Below the pieces are notes generated by a model. The model worked only from the letters and a program-made list of their open reading frames with translations. It was not told the DNA's origin and did not search any database. From Roseomonas sp. CECT 9278 (GTDB taxonomy: Bacteria > Pseudomonadota > Alphaproteobacteria > Acetobacterales > Acetobacteraceae), in the NCBI RefSeq assembly GCF_918698155.1, contig NZ_CAKKLX010000050.1, forward strand, positions 1 through 32,625: DNA of 32,625 bases, given 5' to 3'. The position numbers and the translations under genes were made by a program. Below, piece by piece: positions 1-8,005 of this stretch (positions are counted from its first letter, which is position 1; each line of letters starts with the position of its first letter).

Positions 1-250
1 GTGCGGGACCCTGCGGCGCCGGCGCCACCGTGGCGGGGCGCGGGGCGGGCGGTTCGGCGGCGGGGCGCGGCGGCGCGGCCTGGGATGGCGGCGCGGGCAC
101 GGCTTCGCCCCCCGGCACCGCGGGCGCGGTCTCGGCCGGGGGCAGGGGCTCGGGGGCTTCCACCGGCACGGTCTGCGCGGCCAGCAGGCCACCCAGGCCC
201 ATCACCAGAAGGCACGAAAGCGTGAAAACCTGACGTCGGAACCCGGTCAT
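1..250 (-). CDS. N-terminus of a secreted or membrane-anchored Pro/Ala-rich protein (partial)
   Basis: The minus strand is open from an ATG at 250-248 to the window edge (83 codons, no stop). The product starts MTGFRRQVFTL and continues with a hydrophobic stretch (about residues 8-25), which looks like a signal peptide or single membrane anchor with possible cleavage near LLA-AQ. It then becomes a low-complexity linker of Pro, Ala, Glu and Val, as in periplasmic proteins that hold a C-terminal domain away from the membrane. The functional domain lies outside the window, so no role can be given. It is divergent from the MFS gene, with about 90 bp between the two starts. No clear Shine-Dalgarno is visible. 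The signal-plus-linker pattern favours a real gene, but plus-strand frames are also open here. Confidence 0.55.
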   Translation of the reverse strand, partial: MTGFRRQVFTLSCLLVMGLGGLLAAQTVPVEAPEPLPPAETAPAVPGGEAVPAPPSQAAPPRPAAEPPAPRPATVAPAPQGPA

Positions 251-339
251 GCCGGCAGGGACCCCATCCGGGCGTGCCCGGTCAAGCCGCCATGCCCGGT
301 TTACGGATCAGCCGGGCCGGCGCAGCATTGCAGTGCAGC

Positions 340-1548
340 ATGATAAGATCCCCTTCCGTCTGGACCGTGATGCTCGCCCTGCTCGGGACGCATCTCGCGG
401 GCATGGGCGTGTTCCTCGCCGTGCCTGTCCTCGCCCCGGCGATAGCGGCCGAAGTGGGCATTCCTGCGGCACTGGCCGGCGTGCACACGGCGCTGGTCTA
501 TGGCGGGGCGCTGGTGTCGGGGCCGCTGGCGGGGGCCTTCATCCGCCGCTATGACGGCATCCGGGTGTTGCAGGCGGGGCTGGTGTTCTGCGGCGCGGCC
601 GTGGCGGTCGCGGCCTTGGGGCATCCGGTGGCGCTGGCGCTCTCGGCGCTGCTGGGCGGGCTGGGACATGGGCCGGTGACGCCGGCGGGCAGCCACCTGC
701 TGGCGCAGAAGGCGCCGCCGCGGCGCCGCGCGCTGATCTTCAGCCTGAAGCAATGCGGCGTGCCGGCCGGCGCCATGCTGATCGCGGCCGCCACGCCGGC
801 CATCGCGGCGGCCTGGGGCTGGCGGGCGGGGGTGCTGGCGGTGGCGGTGTTCCTGGCTGCGTCGGCGCTGGTGCTGCAGCCGCTGCGCGGGGCACTGGAT
901 GCGGAACGCGACCGCACGGCGCGGATCGGCAGCCTGGGCGCGGCCTGGGCGGCGGCCCTGGGCAGCCTGCGGATCCTGCGCGACGTGCCGGTGCTGCGGC
1001 GCATGACGGTGATGTCCGCGCTCTATGGCATCTCGCAATTCTGCTTCTCCTCCTTCTTCGTGGTCTTCCAGGTCGAGGCGCTGGGCGTGCCGCTGACCGA
1101 GGCCGGGCTGCGCCTGGCCTTCGCCCAGGCCGCCGGGGTGGCCGGGCGCGTGCTGTGGGGGCTGGTGGCGGACCGGGTGGGGGCAACGCCGGTGCTGGCC
1201 GGCCTGGGGCTGGGGGCGGCGGCCTCGGGCGCGGCGCTGCTGCTGGCGGGGCCGGACTGGCCGGGCTTCGCGCTGACCCTGGCGGGCATGGGCATGGGCG
1301 CCACCGCGATCGGCTGGAACGGCGTCTTCCTGGCCGAGACGGCGCGCCTGGCGCCGCACGGCCAGGTCGGCGCGGCGACGGCGGCGGCGGGCTTCGTGTT
1401 CGGCGCCTGCATGCTGGTCGGGCCGCCGGCCTTCACGGCCATGGTGCAGGCGTCCGGCGGCTATGGGCTGGGCTTCGCCTTCTGCGCGCTGAGCGCCCTG
1501 GCCGGCGCAGCCCTGATCCGCGGCGGCGGGGGTGTTGCCAAACGGTGA
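340..1548 (+). CDS. MFS transporter
   Basis: A 402-residue polytopic membrane protein of the major facilitator superfamily, with about 12 hydrophobic segments split by a more polar central region (around residues 190-215, the usual 6+6 break). Gly/Ala-rich helices and a charged loop after the second helix (about residues 65-75) fit the fold. The start at 340 (MIRSPSVWTVML) places the first membrane helix directly at the N-terminus. An earlier in-frame ATG at 274 would add 22 hydrophilic residues and overlap the divergent gene's promoter region. The substrate cannot be read from sequence; drug, sugar-acid or organic-anion export or uptake are all possible. No adjacent gene gives a pathway clue. 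Confidence 0.85.
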   Translation: MIRSPSVWTVMLALLGTHLAGMGVFLAVPVLAPAIAAEVGIPAALAGVHTALVYGGALVSGPLAGAFIRRYDGIRVLQAGLVFCGAAVAVAALGHPVALALSALLGGLGHGPVTPAGSHLLAQKAPPRRRALIFSLKQCGVPAGAMLIAAATPAIAAAWGWRAGVLAVAVFLAASALVLQPLRGALDAERDRTARIGSLGAAWAAALGSLRILRDVPVLRRMTVMSALYGISQFCFSSFFVVFQVEALGVPLTEAGLRLAFAQAAGVAGRVLWGLVADRVGATPVLAGLGLGAAASGAALLLAGPDWPGFALTLAGMGMGATAIGWNGVFLAETARLAPHGQVGAATAAAGFVFGACMLVGPPAFTAMVQASGGYGLGFAFCALSALAGAALIRGGGGVAKR

Positions 1549-1557
1549 AACCGGTTT
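1548..1557. promoter_or_regulatory. 10-bp palindrome AAACCGGTTT at the MFS gene end
   Basis: A perfect AAACCGGTTT palindrome begins on the last base of the MFS stop codon, preceded by a related AAACGGT half-site. It lies about 130 bp upstream of the HIG1 gene. It could be an operator or chance; no cognate regulator is evident. Confidence 0.2.
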
Positions 1558-1685
1558 AGGTCAGGCAGGTGACTGCGCCGCCCGGCGCAGCCTGGACTCC
1601 GCCACCGACCCCCGCCTGGCCCGGCCACCCCATCGGCCGCCCCGGGCATCGGGCCGATGGCGACATGCTCGAACGGGTCGCGCCC

Positions 1686-1880
1686 ATGACGATGTTTCTC
1701 ACCATCCTGGTCGGCATCGCCATGCTGGCGACCGTCGGCGTGCTGCTCGCCGGCATCCTGGGCATGGCCGGCGGGGCCGGCAATTCGGCGCGGTCGCAGA
1801 AGCTGATGCGCTGGCGCATCGGGTTGCAGTTCGTCGCGCTGGGGCTGTTCGCCCTGCTGCTGCTGAGCATCAGGCGGTAG
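1686..1880 (+). CDS. HIG1-domain twin transmembrane protein
   Basis: A 64-residue protein starting MTMFLTILVGIAML with two hydrophobic helices (about residues 3-26 and 42-61) joined by a polar loop containing the QKLMRWRIGLQ segment. This is the pattern of the hypoxia-induced-gene-1 (HIG1) domain. Family members in mitochondria and alphaproteobacteria associate with respiratory complexes, cytochrome oxidase in particular; the bacterial role is less defined. The start at 1686 is chosen because the upstream in-frame codons (from 1569) encode a Pro-rich stretch without homology. Ahead of etfB the placement fits a recurrent alphaproteobacterial arrangement in which a HIG1 gene, often with an ATP:cob(I)alamin adenosyltransferase gene, precedes etfBA. 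No adenosyltransferase gene is present here. Confidence 0.8.
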   Translation: MTMFLTILVGIAMLATVGVLLAGILGMAGGAGNSARSQKLMRWRIGLQFVALGLFALLLLSIRR

Positions 1881-1991
1881 CGGCGCAACCTTGCCCTGCC
1901 CGGGCGCCGCCCGTATTTTCCGCCCGCTTCGTCTGAACCCCCTGCGCGGCCACGCCCCGCGCCAAAGCCCCGGAAGGCAAACGGTCGCGCC

Positions 1992-2741
1992 ATGAAGGTC
2001 CTGGTCCCCGTCAAGCGGGTGGTCGACTACAACGTCAAGGTCCGCGTGAAGGCGGACGGCACCGGCGTCGAGACGGCGAACGTCAAGATGTCGATGAACC
2101 CGTTCGACGAGATCGCGGTCGAGGAAGCCGTGCGCCTCAAGGAAAAGGGCGTCGCGACCGAGATCATCGCGGTTTCCGCCGGGCCCACCGCCTGCCAGGA
2201 ACAGATCCGCACCGCCCTTGCGATGGGCGCCGACCGCGGCATCCTGGTCGAGCATGACGGGGTGCTGGAACCGCTGGCGGTCGCCAAGATCCTGAAGGCG
2301 ATCGTGGCGAAGGAATCACCCGAGCTGGTCATCCTCGGCAAGCAGGCGATCGACGACGACATGAACGCCACCGGGCAAATGCTGGCCGCGCTGCTCGGCT
2401 GGGGCCAGGGCACCTTCGCCAGCAAGATCGAGAAGGACGGCGAGACGCTCAAGGTCACCCGCGAAGTGGATGGCGGGCTCGAGACGGTCTCGCTCAAGCT
2501 GCCGGCGATCGTCACCACCGACCTGCGGCTGAACGAACCGCGCTATGCGTCCCTGCCGAACATCATGAAGGCGCGCAAGAAGCCGATCGAGACGGTGAAG
2601 CCGGCCGACCTCGGCGTCGATCCCGCGCCGCGCCTGACCGTGATCAAGGTCGAGGAACCGGCCAAGCGCCAGGCCGGCCGCAAGGTGGGCTCGGTCGAGG
2701 AACTGGTGGCCATGCTGCGCAACGAAGCGAAGGTGATCTGA
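1992..2741 (+). CDS. etfB: Electron transfer flavoprotein subunit beta
   Basis: A 249-residue ETF beta subunit. With EtfA it forms the soluble heterodimer that takes electrons from acyl-CoA and other flavin dehydrogenases and passes them to ETF:ubiquinone oxidoreductase. The N-terminus [16 protein letters not shown] and the C-terminal third ([19 protein letters not shown] at about residues 177-195) match the family closely, including the recognition loop that docks partner dehydrogenases and, in the animal homologue, carries methylated lysines. Length is normal. Only two bases separate its stop from the etfA start, so the two are co-transcribed and probably translationally coupled. This is the housekeeping (group I) type; there is no adjacent fixC-like quinone reductase or bifurcating dehydrogenase. 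Confidence 0.97.
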   Translation: MKVLVPVKRVVDYNVKVRVKADGTGVETANVKMSMNPFDEIAVEEAVRLKEKGVATEIIAVSAGPTACQEQIRTALAMGADRGILVEHDGVLEPLAVAKILKAIVAKESPELVILGKQAIDDDMNATGQMLAALLGWGQGTFASKIEKDGETLKVTREVDGGLETVSLKLPAIVTTDLRLNEPRYASLPNIMKARKKPIETVKPADLGVDPAPRLTVIKVEEPAKRQAGRKVGSVEELVAMLRNEAKVI

Positions 2742-2743
2742 CC

Positions 2744-3670
2744 ATGGCCGTGCTCGTTCTCGCCGACCACAAGGACGGCGCTGTCTCGCAGCCCACGCGC
2801 AGCGCGGTCGCCGCGGCGAAGGTGCTGGGCGATGTGCATGTGCTGGTGGTGGGCGAAGGTGCCGCCGCCGGTGCCGCGGCCGCGGCGAAGCTGCCCGGCG
2901 TGGCGAAGGTGCTGACCGGCCCCGAAGGCCCCGTGCTGGCCGAACCGCTGGCCGCCCTGCTGGTGGCGATGGCGCCGGGCTATTCGCACCTGCTCGCGCC
3001 GGCGTCGGCCGCCGGCAAGAACGTGATGCCGCGCGTCGCCGCGTTGCTCGACGTCCAGATCCTGTCCGACATCGCCGGCGTGGTGGATGCCGATACCTTC
3101 GTGCGGCCGATCTATGCCGGCAATGCGATGGCCACCGTGAAGTCGGCCGATGCGACGAAGGTGATCACCGTGCGCGCCGCGTCCTTCGACCCGGTCGCGG
3201 CGGATGGCGGTTCGGCCGCCGTGGAAGCCGCGCCGACCGCGGCCGATCCCGGCCTGTCCACCTTCCTGGGGTCGGAGATCGTGAAGTCCGAGCGCCCGGA
3301 ACTGACCGCCGCGCGCATCGTCGTCTCCGGCGGCCGCGCGATGGCGTCGGCCGAGAACTTCGCCATCATCGAGAAGGTCGCCGACAAGCTCGGTGCCGCC
3401 GTCGGTGCCTCGCGCGCCGCGGTCGATGCGGGCTATGCGCCCAACGACATGCAGGTCGGCCAGACCGGCAAGATCGTGGCCCCCGACCTGTACATCGCCG
3501 TCGGTATCTCGGGCGCGATCCAGCACCTGGCCGGCATGAAGGACAGCAAGGTCATCGTCGCCATCAACAAGGACGAGGAAGCGCCGATCTTCCAGGTGGC
3601 CGACTACGGCCTGGTGGCGGACCTGTTCAAGGCGGTGCCGGAACTCGAAGCGGAACTGGCCAAAAGCTGA
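2744..3670 (+). CDS. etfA: Electron transfer flavoprotein subunit alpha
   Basis: A 308-residue FAD-binding partner of EtfB. The N-terminal half is the alpha/beta domain that contacts the beta subunit. The C-terminal FAD domain starts near residue 187 at the IVVSGGRAM segment. It carries the family signature [20 protein letters not shown], followed by [12 protein letters not shown] and [18 protein letters not shown], which form the flavin site. Length (about 310) is standard. The gene starts two bases after etfB and is followed at once by an intrinsic terminator, so etfBA (possibly with the HIG1 gene) forms a closed unit and the downstream dehydrogenase must have its own promoter or depend on read-through. 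Confidence 0.97.
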   Translation: MAVLVLADHKDGAVSQPTRSAVAAAKVLGDVHVLVVGEGAAAGAAAAAKLPGVAKVLTGPEGPVLAEPLAALLVAMAPGYSHLLAPASAAGKNVMPRVAALLDVQILSDIAGVVDADTFVRPIYAGNAMATVKSADATKVITVRAASFDPVAADGGSAAVEAAPTAADPGLSTFLGSEIVKSERPELTAARIVVSGGRAMASAENFAIIEKVADKLGAAVGASRAAVDAGYAPNDMQVGQTGKIVAPDLYIAVGISGAIQHLAGMKDSKVIVAINKDEEAPIFQVADYGLVADLFKAVPELEAELAKS

Positions 3671-3677
3671 ACGGCAC

Positions 3678-3702
3678 GGGGCGCCCCACGGGGCGCCCTT
3701 TT
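3678..3702 (+). terminator. Intrinsic terminator of etfBA
   Basis: A 9-bp GC stem (3679-3687 with 3690-3698, arms GGGCGCCCC and GGGGCGCCC) is followed by TTTT at 3699-3702. It begins eight bases after the etfA stop. The nominal loop is only two bases, so the last pairs probably open to give a four-base loop. Confidence 0.8.
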
Positions 3703-3736
3703 CATATCAGGCGCGCACGCGCACGGAGACACGGAC

Positions 3737-4615
3737 ATGGCCGAGATCACCACGCTGGGCGTCATCGGCGCCGGGCTCATGGGCAACGGCATCGCGCATG
3801 TCGCGGCGCAGTCGGGCCTGGCCGTCGTGCTGATGGATGTGCAGCAGGCCGCGCTCGACAAGGCGATGGCGACCATGTCCGCCAACATGGACCGCCAGGT
3901 GAAGAAGGGCCTGCTCAGCGCCGAGGACAAGGCCGCCGCGCTGGGCCGCATCACCACCGCCACCACCAACGACGCCTTCGCCGGCTGCGACATGGTGATC
4001 GAGGCGGCGACCGAGAACGAGGCGATCAAGGTCAAGATCTTCGCCGCGCTGTGCCCCATCCTGAAGCCGGATGCGATCCTGGCGTCGAACACCTCCTCCA
4101 TCCCCATCACCCGCCTGGCCGCCGCCACGGACCGCCCGGCGCGCTTCATCGGCATGCATTTCTTCAACCCCGTGCCGATGATGAAGCTGGTCGAGATCAT
4201 CCGCGGCCTGGCGACCGACGACGCCACCGCCGCCGCCGTGAAGGCGCTGGCCGAACGGATGGGCAAGGTGGCGGTCCCGGCCGGCGACTGGCCCGGCTTC
4301 GTGGTCAACCGCGTGCTCTGCCCGATGCTGAACGAGGCGATCCAGGCGCTGATGGAAGGCGTGGGCGATGTGCGCGCCATCGATGAGGGGCTGAAGCTCG
4401 GTGCCAACCACCCGATGGGTCCGCTGGAACTGTCCGACTTCGTCGGCCTGGACACGCTGCTGAGCGTGATGAAGGTGCTGCACGAAGGGCTGGGCGACCC
4501 GAAGTACCGCCCTTCCCCGCTGCTGGCGAAGTATGTCGAGGCCGGCTGGCTCGGGCGGAAGTCGGGGCGTGGCTTCTACGACTATTCCACCACGCCGCCG
4601 ACGCCCACCCGCTGA
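3737..4615 (+). CDS. hbd: 3-hydroxybutyryl-CoA dehydrogenase
   Basis: A 292-residue NAD(P)-dependent 3-hydroxyacyl-CoA dehydrogenase of the short stand-alone type. It interconverts 3-hydroxybutyryl-CoA and acetoacetyl-CoA in fatty-acid or hydroxybutyrate metabolism. The Rossmann motif GAGLMG is at residues 11-16. The catalytic His is H141 in GMHFFNPVP, and the substrate-binding SNTSSIPIT lies just before it. The C-terminal dimerisation domain contains the typical [15 protein letters not shown] and [16 protein letters not shown] segments. Length matches the bacterial enzyme (about 285-295). It follows the etfBA terminator by 35 bp. The etf-hbd pairing is common in alphaproteobacteria and fits electron flow from beta-oxidation to ETF. 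The chain-length preference is inferred from family only. Confidence 0.93.
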   Translation: MAEITTLGVIGAGLMGNGIAHVAAQSGLAVVLMDVQQAALDKAMATMSANMDRQVKKGLLSAEDKAAALGRITTATTNDAFAGCDMVIEAATENEAIKVKIFAALCPILKPDAILASNTSSIPITRLAAATDRPARFIGMHFFNPVPMMKLVEIIRGLATDDATAAAVKALAERMGKVAVPAGDWPGFVVNRVLCPMLNEAIQALMEGVGDVRAIDEGLKLGANHPMGPLELSDFVGLDTLLSVMKVLHEGLGDPKYRPSPLLAKYVEAGWLGRKSGRGFYDYSTTPPTPTR

Positions 4616-4629
4616 ACGTGCAACCTCCG

Positions 4630-4695
4630 CGGCCCGCCATGCGGGCCGGGAGCGCACGGCGCGACCGCGCCCGGCCCGACAGTCCGGCCGGGCGC
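4630..4695. terminator. Paired strong hairpins in a convergent intergenic region
   Basis: Two perfect inverted repeats lie between hbd (+) and the DUF992 gene (-): 4630-4637 with 4641-4648 (8 bp, CAT loop), and 4667-4676 with 4686-4695 (10 bp, 9-base loop). Neither has a T-tract on either strand. They probably act as bidirectional transcription barriers or Rho-assisted ends. Confidence 0.45.
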
Positions 4696-4733
4696 ACCAG
4701 TGCCTGGCGCGCAGCCAAGCCGCCGCAGGCGGC

Positions 4734-4783
4734 GCATCACGCCCACGGCGCGCCTGAGGCATCACGCCCGCGGCGCGCCTGAG
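4734..4783. repeat. 25-bp tandem duplication
   Basis: Two adjacent 25-bp copies (4734-4758 and 4759-4783), each starting GCATCACGCCC and ending GCGCCTGAG, differ at one base. They lie between convergent genes and end 12 bp before the DUF992 stop. The near identity suggests a recent slippage or duplication event. Confidence 0.8.
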
Positions 4784-4795
4784 GCCATGCAAAGC

Positions 4796-5323
4796 CTACG
4801 GCGCGGCGGTCAGCACCAGCTCGCCGACGCCGAGCGCGATGTTCAGCCCGGTATTGCCCTCGACACTGACCGGCTGCAGCGTGATGCCGCGCTCGCTGCC
4901 GCCCACCAGCACGTTCGCGCCGACGCCCACGCCGGCAGTCGCACCGGCGGACACGCCGGCATAGGTCCCGGCCAGCGCGCCCGGCCGCGTGTCGCCGGAG
5001 CTCGCCAGCACGCCCCACAGCATCACGGCGGCGCCGGTGAAGCCGATATCCACGCCGAAGCGGCGGATCTCGCCGGTGTAGCGTTCGGCATTGCCGCGCG
5101 CGGGGGAGAACAGGCAGGTCACCTGGCGCGTCGAGCCGAACACGAAGGACGTACCCGCCGCGACATCGCAGCGCAGCGACCCGATGGCGACGCGCCCGGT
5201 CTGCTGCGCGGCCTGGCCGCCGGTCGGGCTGGGCGTGCCGGGGGCGGGCGGCTGCGCCATGGCGGGGGCCACGGCGAGCGCGCCGGCGAGGATGGCGGCG
5301 AGGCGGAGACGGTTCTGGAGCAT
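4796..5323 (-). CDS. DUF992 family exported protein
   Basis: A 175-residue exported protein. The start at 5323 (MLQNRLRLAAILAGAL) is supported by an AAGGAA ribosome-binding site about 10 bp upstream and by a clean signal peptide ending in PAMA-QP. An upstream in-frame start at 5416 would prepend 31 charged residues. The mature part opens with a Pro-rich spacer and then the DUF992 domain: LRCDVAAGTSFVFGS, a second Cys in VTCLFSP, a YTGEIRRFGVDIG strand, and a Gly-rich C-terminus (VGVGANVLVGGS). The two cysteines may form a disulfide. The family is widespread in alphaproteobacteria and has no known function. The gene is divergent from the 5431 dehydrogenase, with 107 bp between starts. Confidence 0.85.
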   Translation of the reverse strand: MLQNRLRLAAILAGALAVAPAMAQPPAPGTPSPTGGQAAQQTGRVAIGSLRCDVAAGTSFVFGSTRQVTCLFSPARGNAERYTGEIRRFGVDIGFTGAAVMLWGVLASSGDTRPGALAGTYAGVSAGATAGVGVGANVLVGGSERGITLQPVSVEGNTGLNIALGVGELVLTAAP

Positions 5324-5430
5324 GGACGAGGTTCCTTGTCGCTGGACAGCCGAAAGGCTGCCTGCCTTGGCGCAACGCCGCCGCCACGCCATGGTTTCAC
5401 CGACCCCCAGAAACACCGAGGACCCACCCC

Positions 5431-6330
5431 ATGACCCCGATCACGCCGCCCGCCCGCATCGCCTTCATCGGCATGGGCGTCATGGGCGCCGCCATGGCGG
5501 CCAACATCATGAAGGCGGGCTTCGGCCTGACCGTCGCGACGCGCAGCCGCGCCAAGGCGGAACCGCTGGTCGCCGCCGGCGCGCACTGGGCCGGCAGTGC
5601 CGCCGATGCCGCCGACGGCGCGGCCTGCGTGTGCCTGTGCGTGCCCGACACGCCGGACGTGGAAGCCGTGCTGTTCGGCGACGGCGGCGTGGCCGAGGGC
5701 GCGGCGCCGGGCACGGTGGTGATCGACTTCTCGACCATCGCGGCGGCGGCCTCGGCAACCTTCGCGGCGCGCATGGCTGACCGCGGCATCCCGCTGCTGG
5801 ACAGCCCGGTCTCGGGCGGGCCGCAGGGGGCGATCGACGGCACGCTGACCTGCATGGTCGGCGGCGCGGATGCGGCGTTCAGTGCGGCGCGCGCGGTGTT
5901 CGACGCGGTCGGCAAGACCATCACGCTGCTGGGGCCGGCGGGGTCCGGCCAGGTGTGCAAGTCGGCCAACCAGTTGATGATCGTCTCCGCCATGCAGGCG
6001 GTCGCGGAAGCCCTGGCGATGGGCCGCAAGGCCGGGCTCGACCCCATGCTGATGCGCCAGGCGCTGCTGGGCGGCTCCGCGCGGTCCTTCGTGCTGGAGA
6101 ACCACGCCAAGCGCATGCTGGACCGCAACTTCAAGCCGGGCTTCCGCGCCGAGCTGATGCGCAAGGACATGCGCCTGGCCCTGGGCGCGGTGCGCGAGAA
6201 CGGCGTGTTCGCCCCGGCCACCGCGCTGGCCGCGCAGATGATGGAGGCGGTGGTGAATTCCGGCCGCGGTGGGGAGGATTGCGCGTCGCTCGGCGCGCTG
6301 GTGGCGGAATTGTCGGGCCTGAAGGACTGA
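5431..6330 (+). CDS. 3-hydroxyisobutyrate dehydrogenase family (beta-hydroxyacid dehydrogenase)
   Basis: A 299-residue NAD(P)-dependent beta-hydroxyacid dehydrogenase (GarR/MmsB/GlxR superfamily). The Rossmann motif GMGVMG is at residues 14-19. The substrate-binding motif LDSPVSGGPQGAIDGTLT lies around residues 125-142. The catalytic Lys is K177 in GQVCKSANQ. The C-terminal domain is all-helical, and length is normal for the family. Possible substrates include 3-hydroxyisobutyrate, tartronate semialdehyde and related hydroxyacids; the sequence alone does not separate them. A GAGGA ribosome-binding site precedes the ATG. The stop is three bases before the downstream channel gene, so the two are probably co-transcribed, although no metabolic link is obvious. 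Confidence 0.9.
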   Translation: MTPITPPARIAFIGMGVMGAAMAANIMKAGFGLTVATRSRAKAEPLVAAGAHWAGSAADAADGAACVCLCVPDTPDVEAVLFGDGGVAEGAAPGTVVIDFSTIAAAASATFAARMADRGIPLLDSPVSGGPQGAIDGTLTCMVGGADAAFSAARAVFDAVGKTITLLGPAGSGQVCKSANQLMIVSAMQAVAEALAMGRKAGLDPMLMRQALLGGSARSFVLENHAKRMLDRNFKPGFRAELMRKDMRLALGAVRENGVFAPATALAAQMMEAVVNSGRGGEDCASLGALVAELSGLKD

Positions 6331-6333
6331 GCC

Positions 6334-7107
6334 ATGGCGGCGACGCTGCGCGAGCGGCTGCACCATCTGTACTACAGCCCCGAGGGCGATGCCTGCCGCT
6401 ACCGCTACGCCGTGCTCGCCTTCGATGCCGCCACCATCCTGTTCGTCGTGTTCACCTCCTTCCTGCCGCAAAGCCTGGCGATCGAGGTGATCGACGTGCT
6501 GATCGGCCTGGTGCTGGTGACCGAATTCGCCGCGCGCGTGGCCGCCAGCCGGCTGCCCTGGCGGGAGGCGCTGCGCCCGGCCTCGATCGCGGACCTGGTC
6601 GCCATCGCGTCGTTCCTGGCGCCGCTGGCCGGCGAGGGCGCGGGCTTCCTGCGCGTGGTCCGCACGCTGCGGCTGATCCATTCCTACCGGATGCTGGGCA
6701 CGCTGCGGCGCGACTTCGCCTTCTTCCGCCAGCACGAGGAAGCCTTCCTGGCGGGCACGCACCTGTCGGTGTTCATCTTCGTGATGACGGCGGTGGTGTA
6801 CGAGACGCAGCACGGCATCAACGACCACATCCGCAACTACGGCGACGCGCTGTACTTCACCGTCACCGCGCTGACCACGACCGGCTTCGGCGACATCACG
6901 CTGCCGGGCACGTCGGGGCGGATGATCTCGGTCATCATCATGCTGGCCGGCGTCACGCTGTTCCTGCGGCTGGCGCAGGCGCTGTTCCGGCCATCCAGGG
7001 TGCGCTTCACCTGCCCGTCCTGCGGCCTGCAGCGCCACGAACCGGATGCGGTGCACTGCAAGGCCTGCGGCACGCGGCTGAACATCCCCGATGAGGGGCG
7101 CTTCTGA
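6334..7107 (+). CDS. Voltage-sensor potassium-channel family protein with C-terminal zinc ribbon
   Basis: A 257-residue six-TM ion channel. Helices S1-S3 cover about residues 25-105. S4 carries spaced arginines (FLRVVRTLRLIHSYR), as in voltage sensors. The pore region has a selectivity filter TTTGFGD (about residues 182-188) before the last helix. The C-terminus is a short soluble tail with a CPSC-x11-CKAC zinc ribbon (about residues 228-246). K+ channels usually have TVGYG; here the filter reads TTGFG, which keeps both glycines and should still select K+, with altered kinetics possible. The zinc ribbon replaces the cyclic-nucleotide or RCK domains seen in other bacterial channels. The gene follows the dehydrogenase by three bases. 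Confidence 0.85.
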   Translation: MAATLRERLHHLYYSPEGDACRYRYAVLAFDAATILFVVFTSFLPQSLAIEVIDVLIGLVLVTEFAARVAASRLPWREALRPASIADLVAIASFLAPLAGEGAGFLRVVRTLRLIHSYRMLGTLRRDFAFFRQHEEAFLAGTHLSVFIFVMTAVVYETQHGINDHIRNYGDALYFTVTALTTTGFGDITLPGTSGRMISVIIMLAGVTLFLRLAQALFRPSRVRFTCPSCGLQRHEPDAVHCKACGTRLNIPDEGRF

Positions 7108-7108
7108 C

Positions 7109-7894
7109 CTACACGGCCGCCATGGCGCGCAGCGCGGCCGCGGTCTCGCCATCAGCGGGAAAGAAGGTCTCCAGCGAGAGTTCCGACAGCAGCACGTCGG
7201 TCGCCGTGCCGAACACCGTCATGGTGCCGATCAGCGCGAGCTCGCCGCCCGGAACCCGCAGGCGCAGCGGCGTCGCGATCAGCGCGCGTTCGCGCTCCGC
7301 CACGCCCGGCGGCGGGTCCGGCCCGGCCGGGTAGCGCGCCAGTTCCTCGATCAGCGCCAGCAGCGCGGGATCGCCCGAGGCATCCGCATCACGGCGCAGC
7401 CGATCCAGGATGTGCGTCTTCCAGGCGCGCAGGTTGACGATGCGCGGCGCCAGGCCGTCCGGATGCAGGCTGAGCCGCAGCACATTGACCGGCGGCGCCG
7501 CCAGCGCGGGCGCCACGCCGTCCATCAGCCGCAGCGCGACGCGATTCGCCGCCACCAGCGTCCAGTGCCGGTCCACCGCCAGCGCCGGATAGGGGTCGTG
7601 CCCATCGAGGATCAGGCGCACCGCCTCCATCGCCGGGCGCAGCGCCGGGTCGTCGATCGCGCGCTCGGCATATTCCGGGGCATGGCCGGCGGCCACCAGC
7701 AGCGCGTTGCGCGCGCGCAGCGGCACCGCCAGGTGCTCCGCCAGGCGCAGCACCATCTCGCGGCTTGGCCGCGCGCGGCCGGATTCCACGTAGGACAGGT
7801 GGCGCTGCGAGACCTCGGCCTCCAGCGCGAGGTCGAGCTGGCTGCGCCGCCGGCGGGCACGCCATTCGCGCAGCAAGGGTCCGAAGCCGTTCAT
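7109..7894 (-). CDS. XRE-family regulator with MmyB-like ligand-binding domain
   Basis: A 261-residue transcription regulator. Residues 1-70 form a Cro/C1-type helix-turn-helix (RRRSQLDLALEAEVSQRHLS followed by YVESGRARPS). Residues about 90-255 match the MmyB-like PAS-related ligand domain, with DRHWTLVAANRVA and a Leu-rich core. MmyB regulators are thought to bind small hydrophobic ligands and often sit beside short-chain dehydrogenase genes, mostly divergently. Here a divergent 4-TM gene starts 111 bp away and an SDR gene follows it. A perfect palindrome (7928-7948) in the divergent promoter region is the obvious operator candidate. Autoregulation and control of the 4-TM gene are inferred, not shown. 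Confidence 0.88.
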   Translation of the reverse strand: MNGFGPLLREWRARRRRSQLDLALEAEVSQRHLSYVESGRARPSREMVLRLAEHLAVPLRARNALLVAAGHAPEYAERAIDDPALRPAMEAVRLILDGHDPYPALAVDRHWTLVAANRVALRLMDGVAPALAAPPVNVLRLSLHPDGLAPRIVNLRAWKTHILDRLRRDADASGDPALLALIEELARYPAGPDPPPGVAERERALIATPLRLRVPGGELALIGTMTVFGTATDVLLSELSLETFFPADGETAAALRAMAAV

Positions 7895-7927
7895 CCGCGC
7901 ATCCTGCCACGGCGCGCGGCACGGCGA

Positions 7928-7948
7928 CGATGACCTGCAAGGTCATCG
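7928..7948. promoter_or_regulatory. Candidate operator for the MmyB-type regulator
   Basis: A perfect inverted repeat, CGATGACCT-GCA-AGGTCATCG, has 9-bp arms and a 3-bp spacer. It lies 33 bp upstream of the regulator's start (7894) and 57 bp upstream of the 4-TM gene's start (8006). A long, relatively AT-balanced palindrome in a divergent promoter is what an XRE dimer would bind. Confidence 0.6.
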
Positions 7949-8005
7949 CTTCGCGGCGCGCGCACCGTCATGTCTTCGCCGTCCGCATCCGAAGGAGACA
8001 CGGCC

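Noticed and set aside
5119..7152. A 677-codon minus-strand open frame
   Set aside because: It is antisense to the dehydrogenase and channel genes, which have clear motifs on the plus strand; the product is His/Arg/Gln-rich without recognisable domains.
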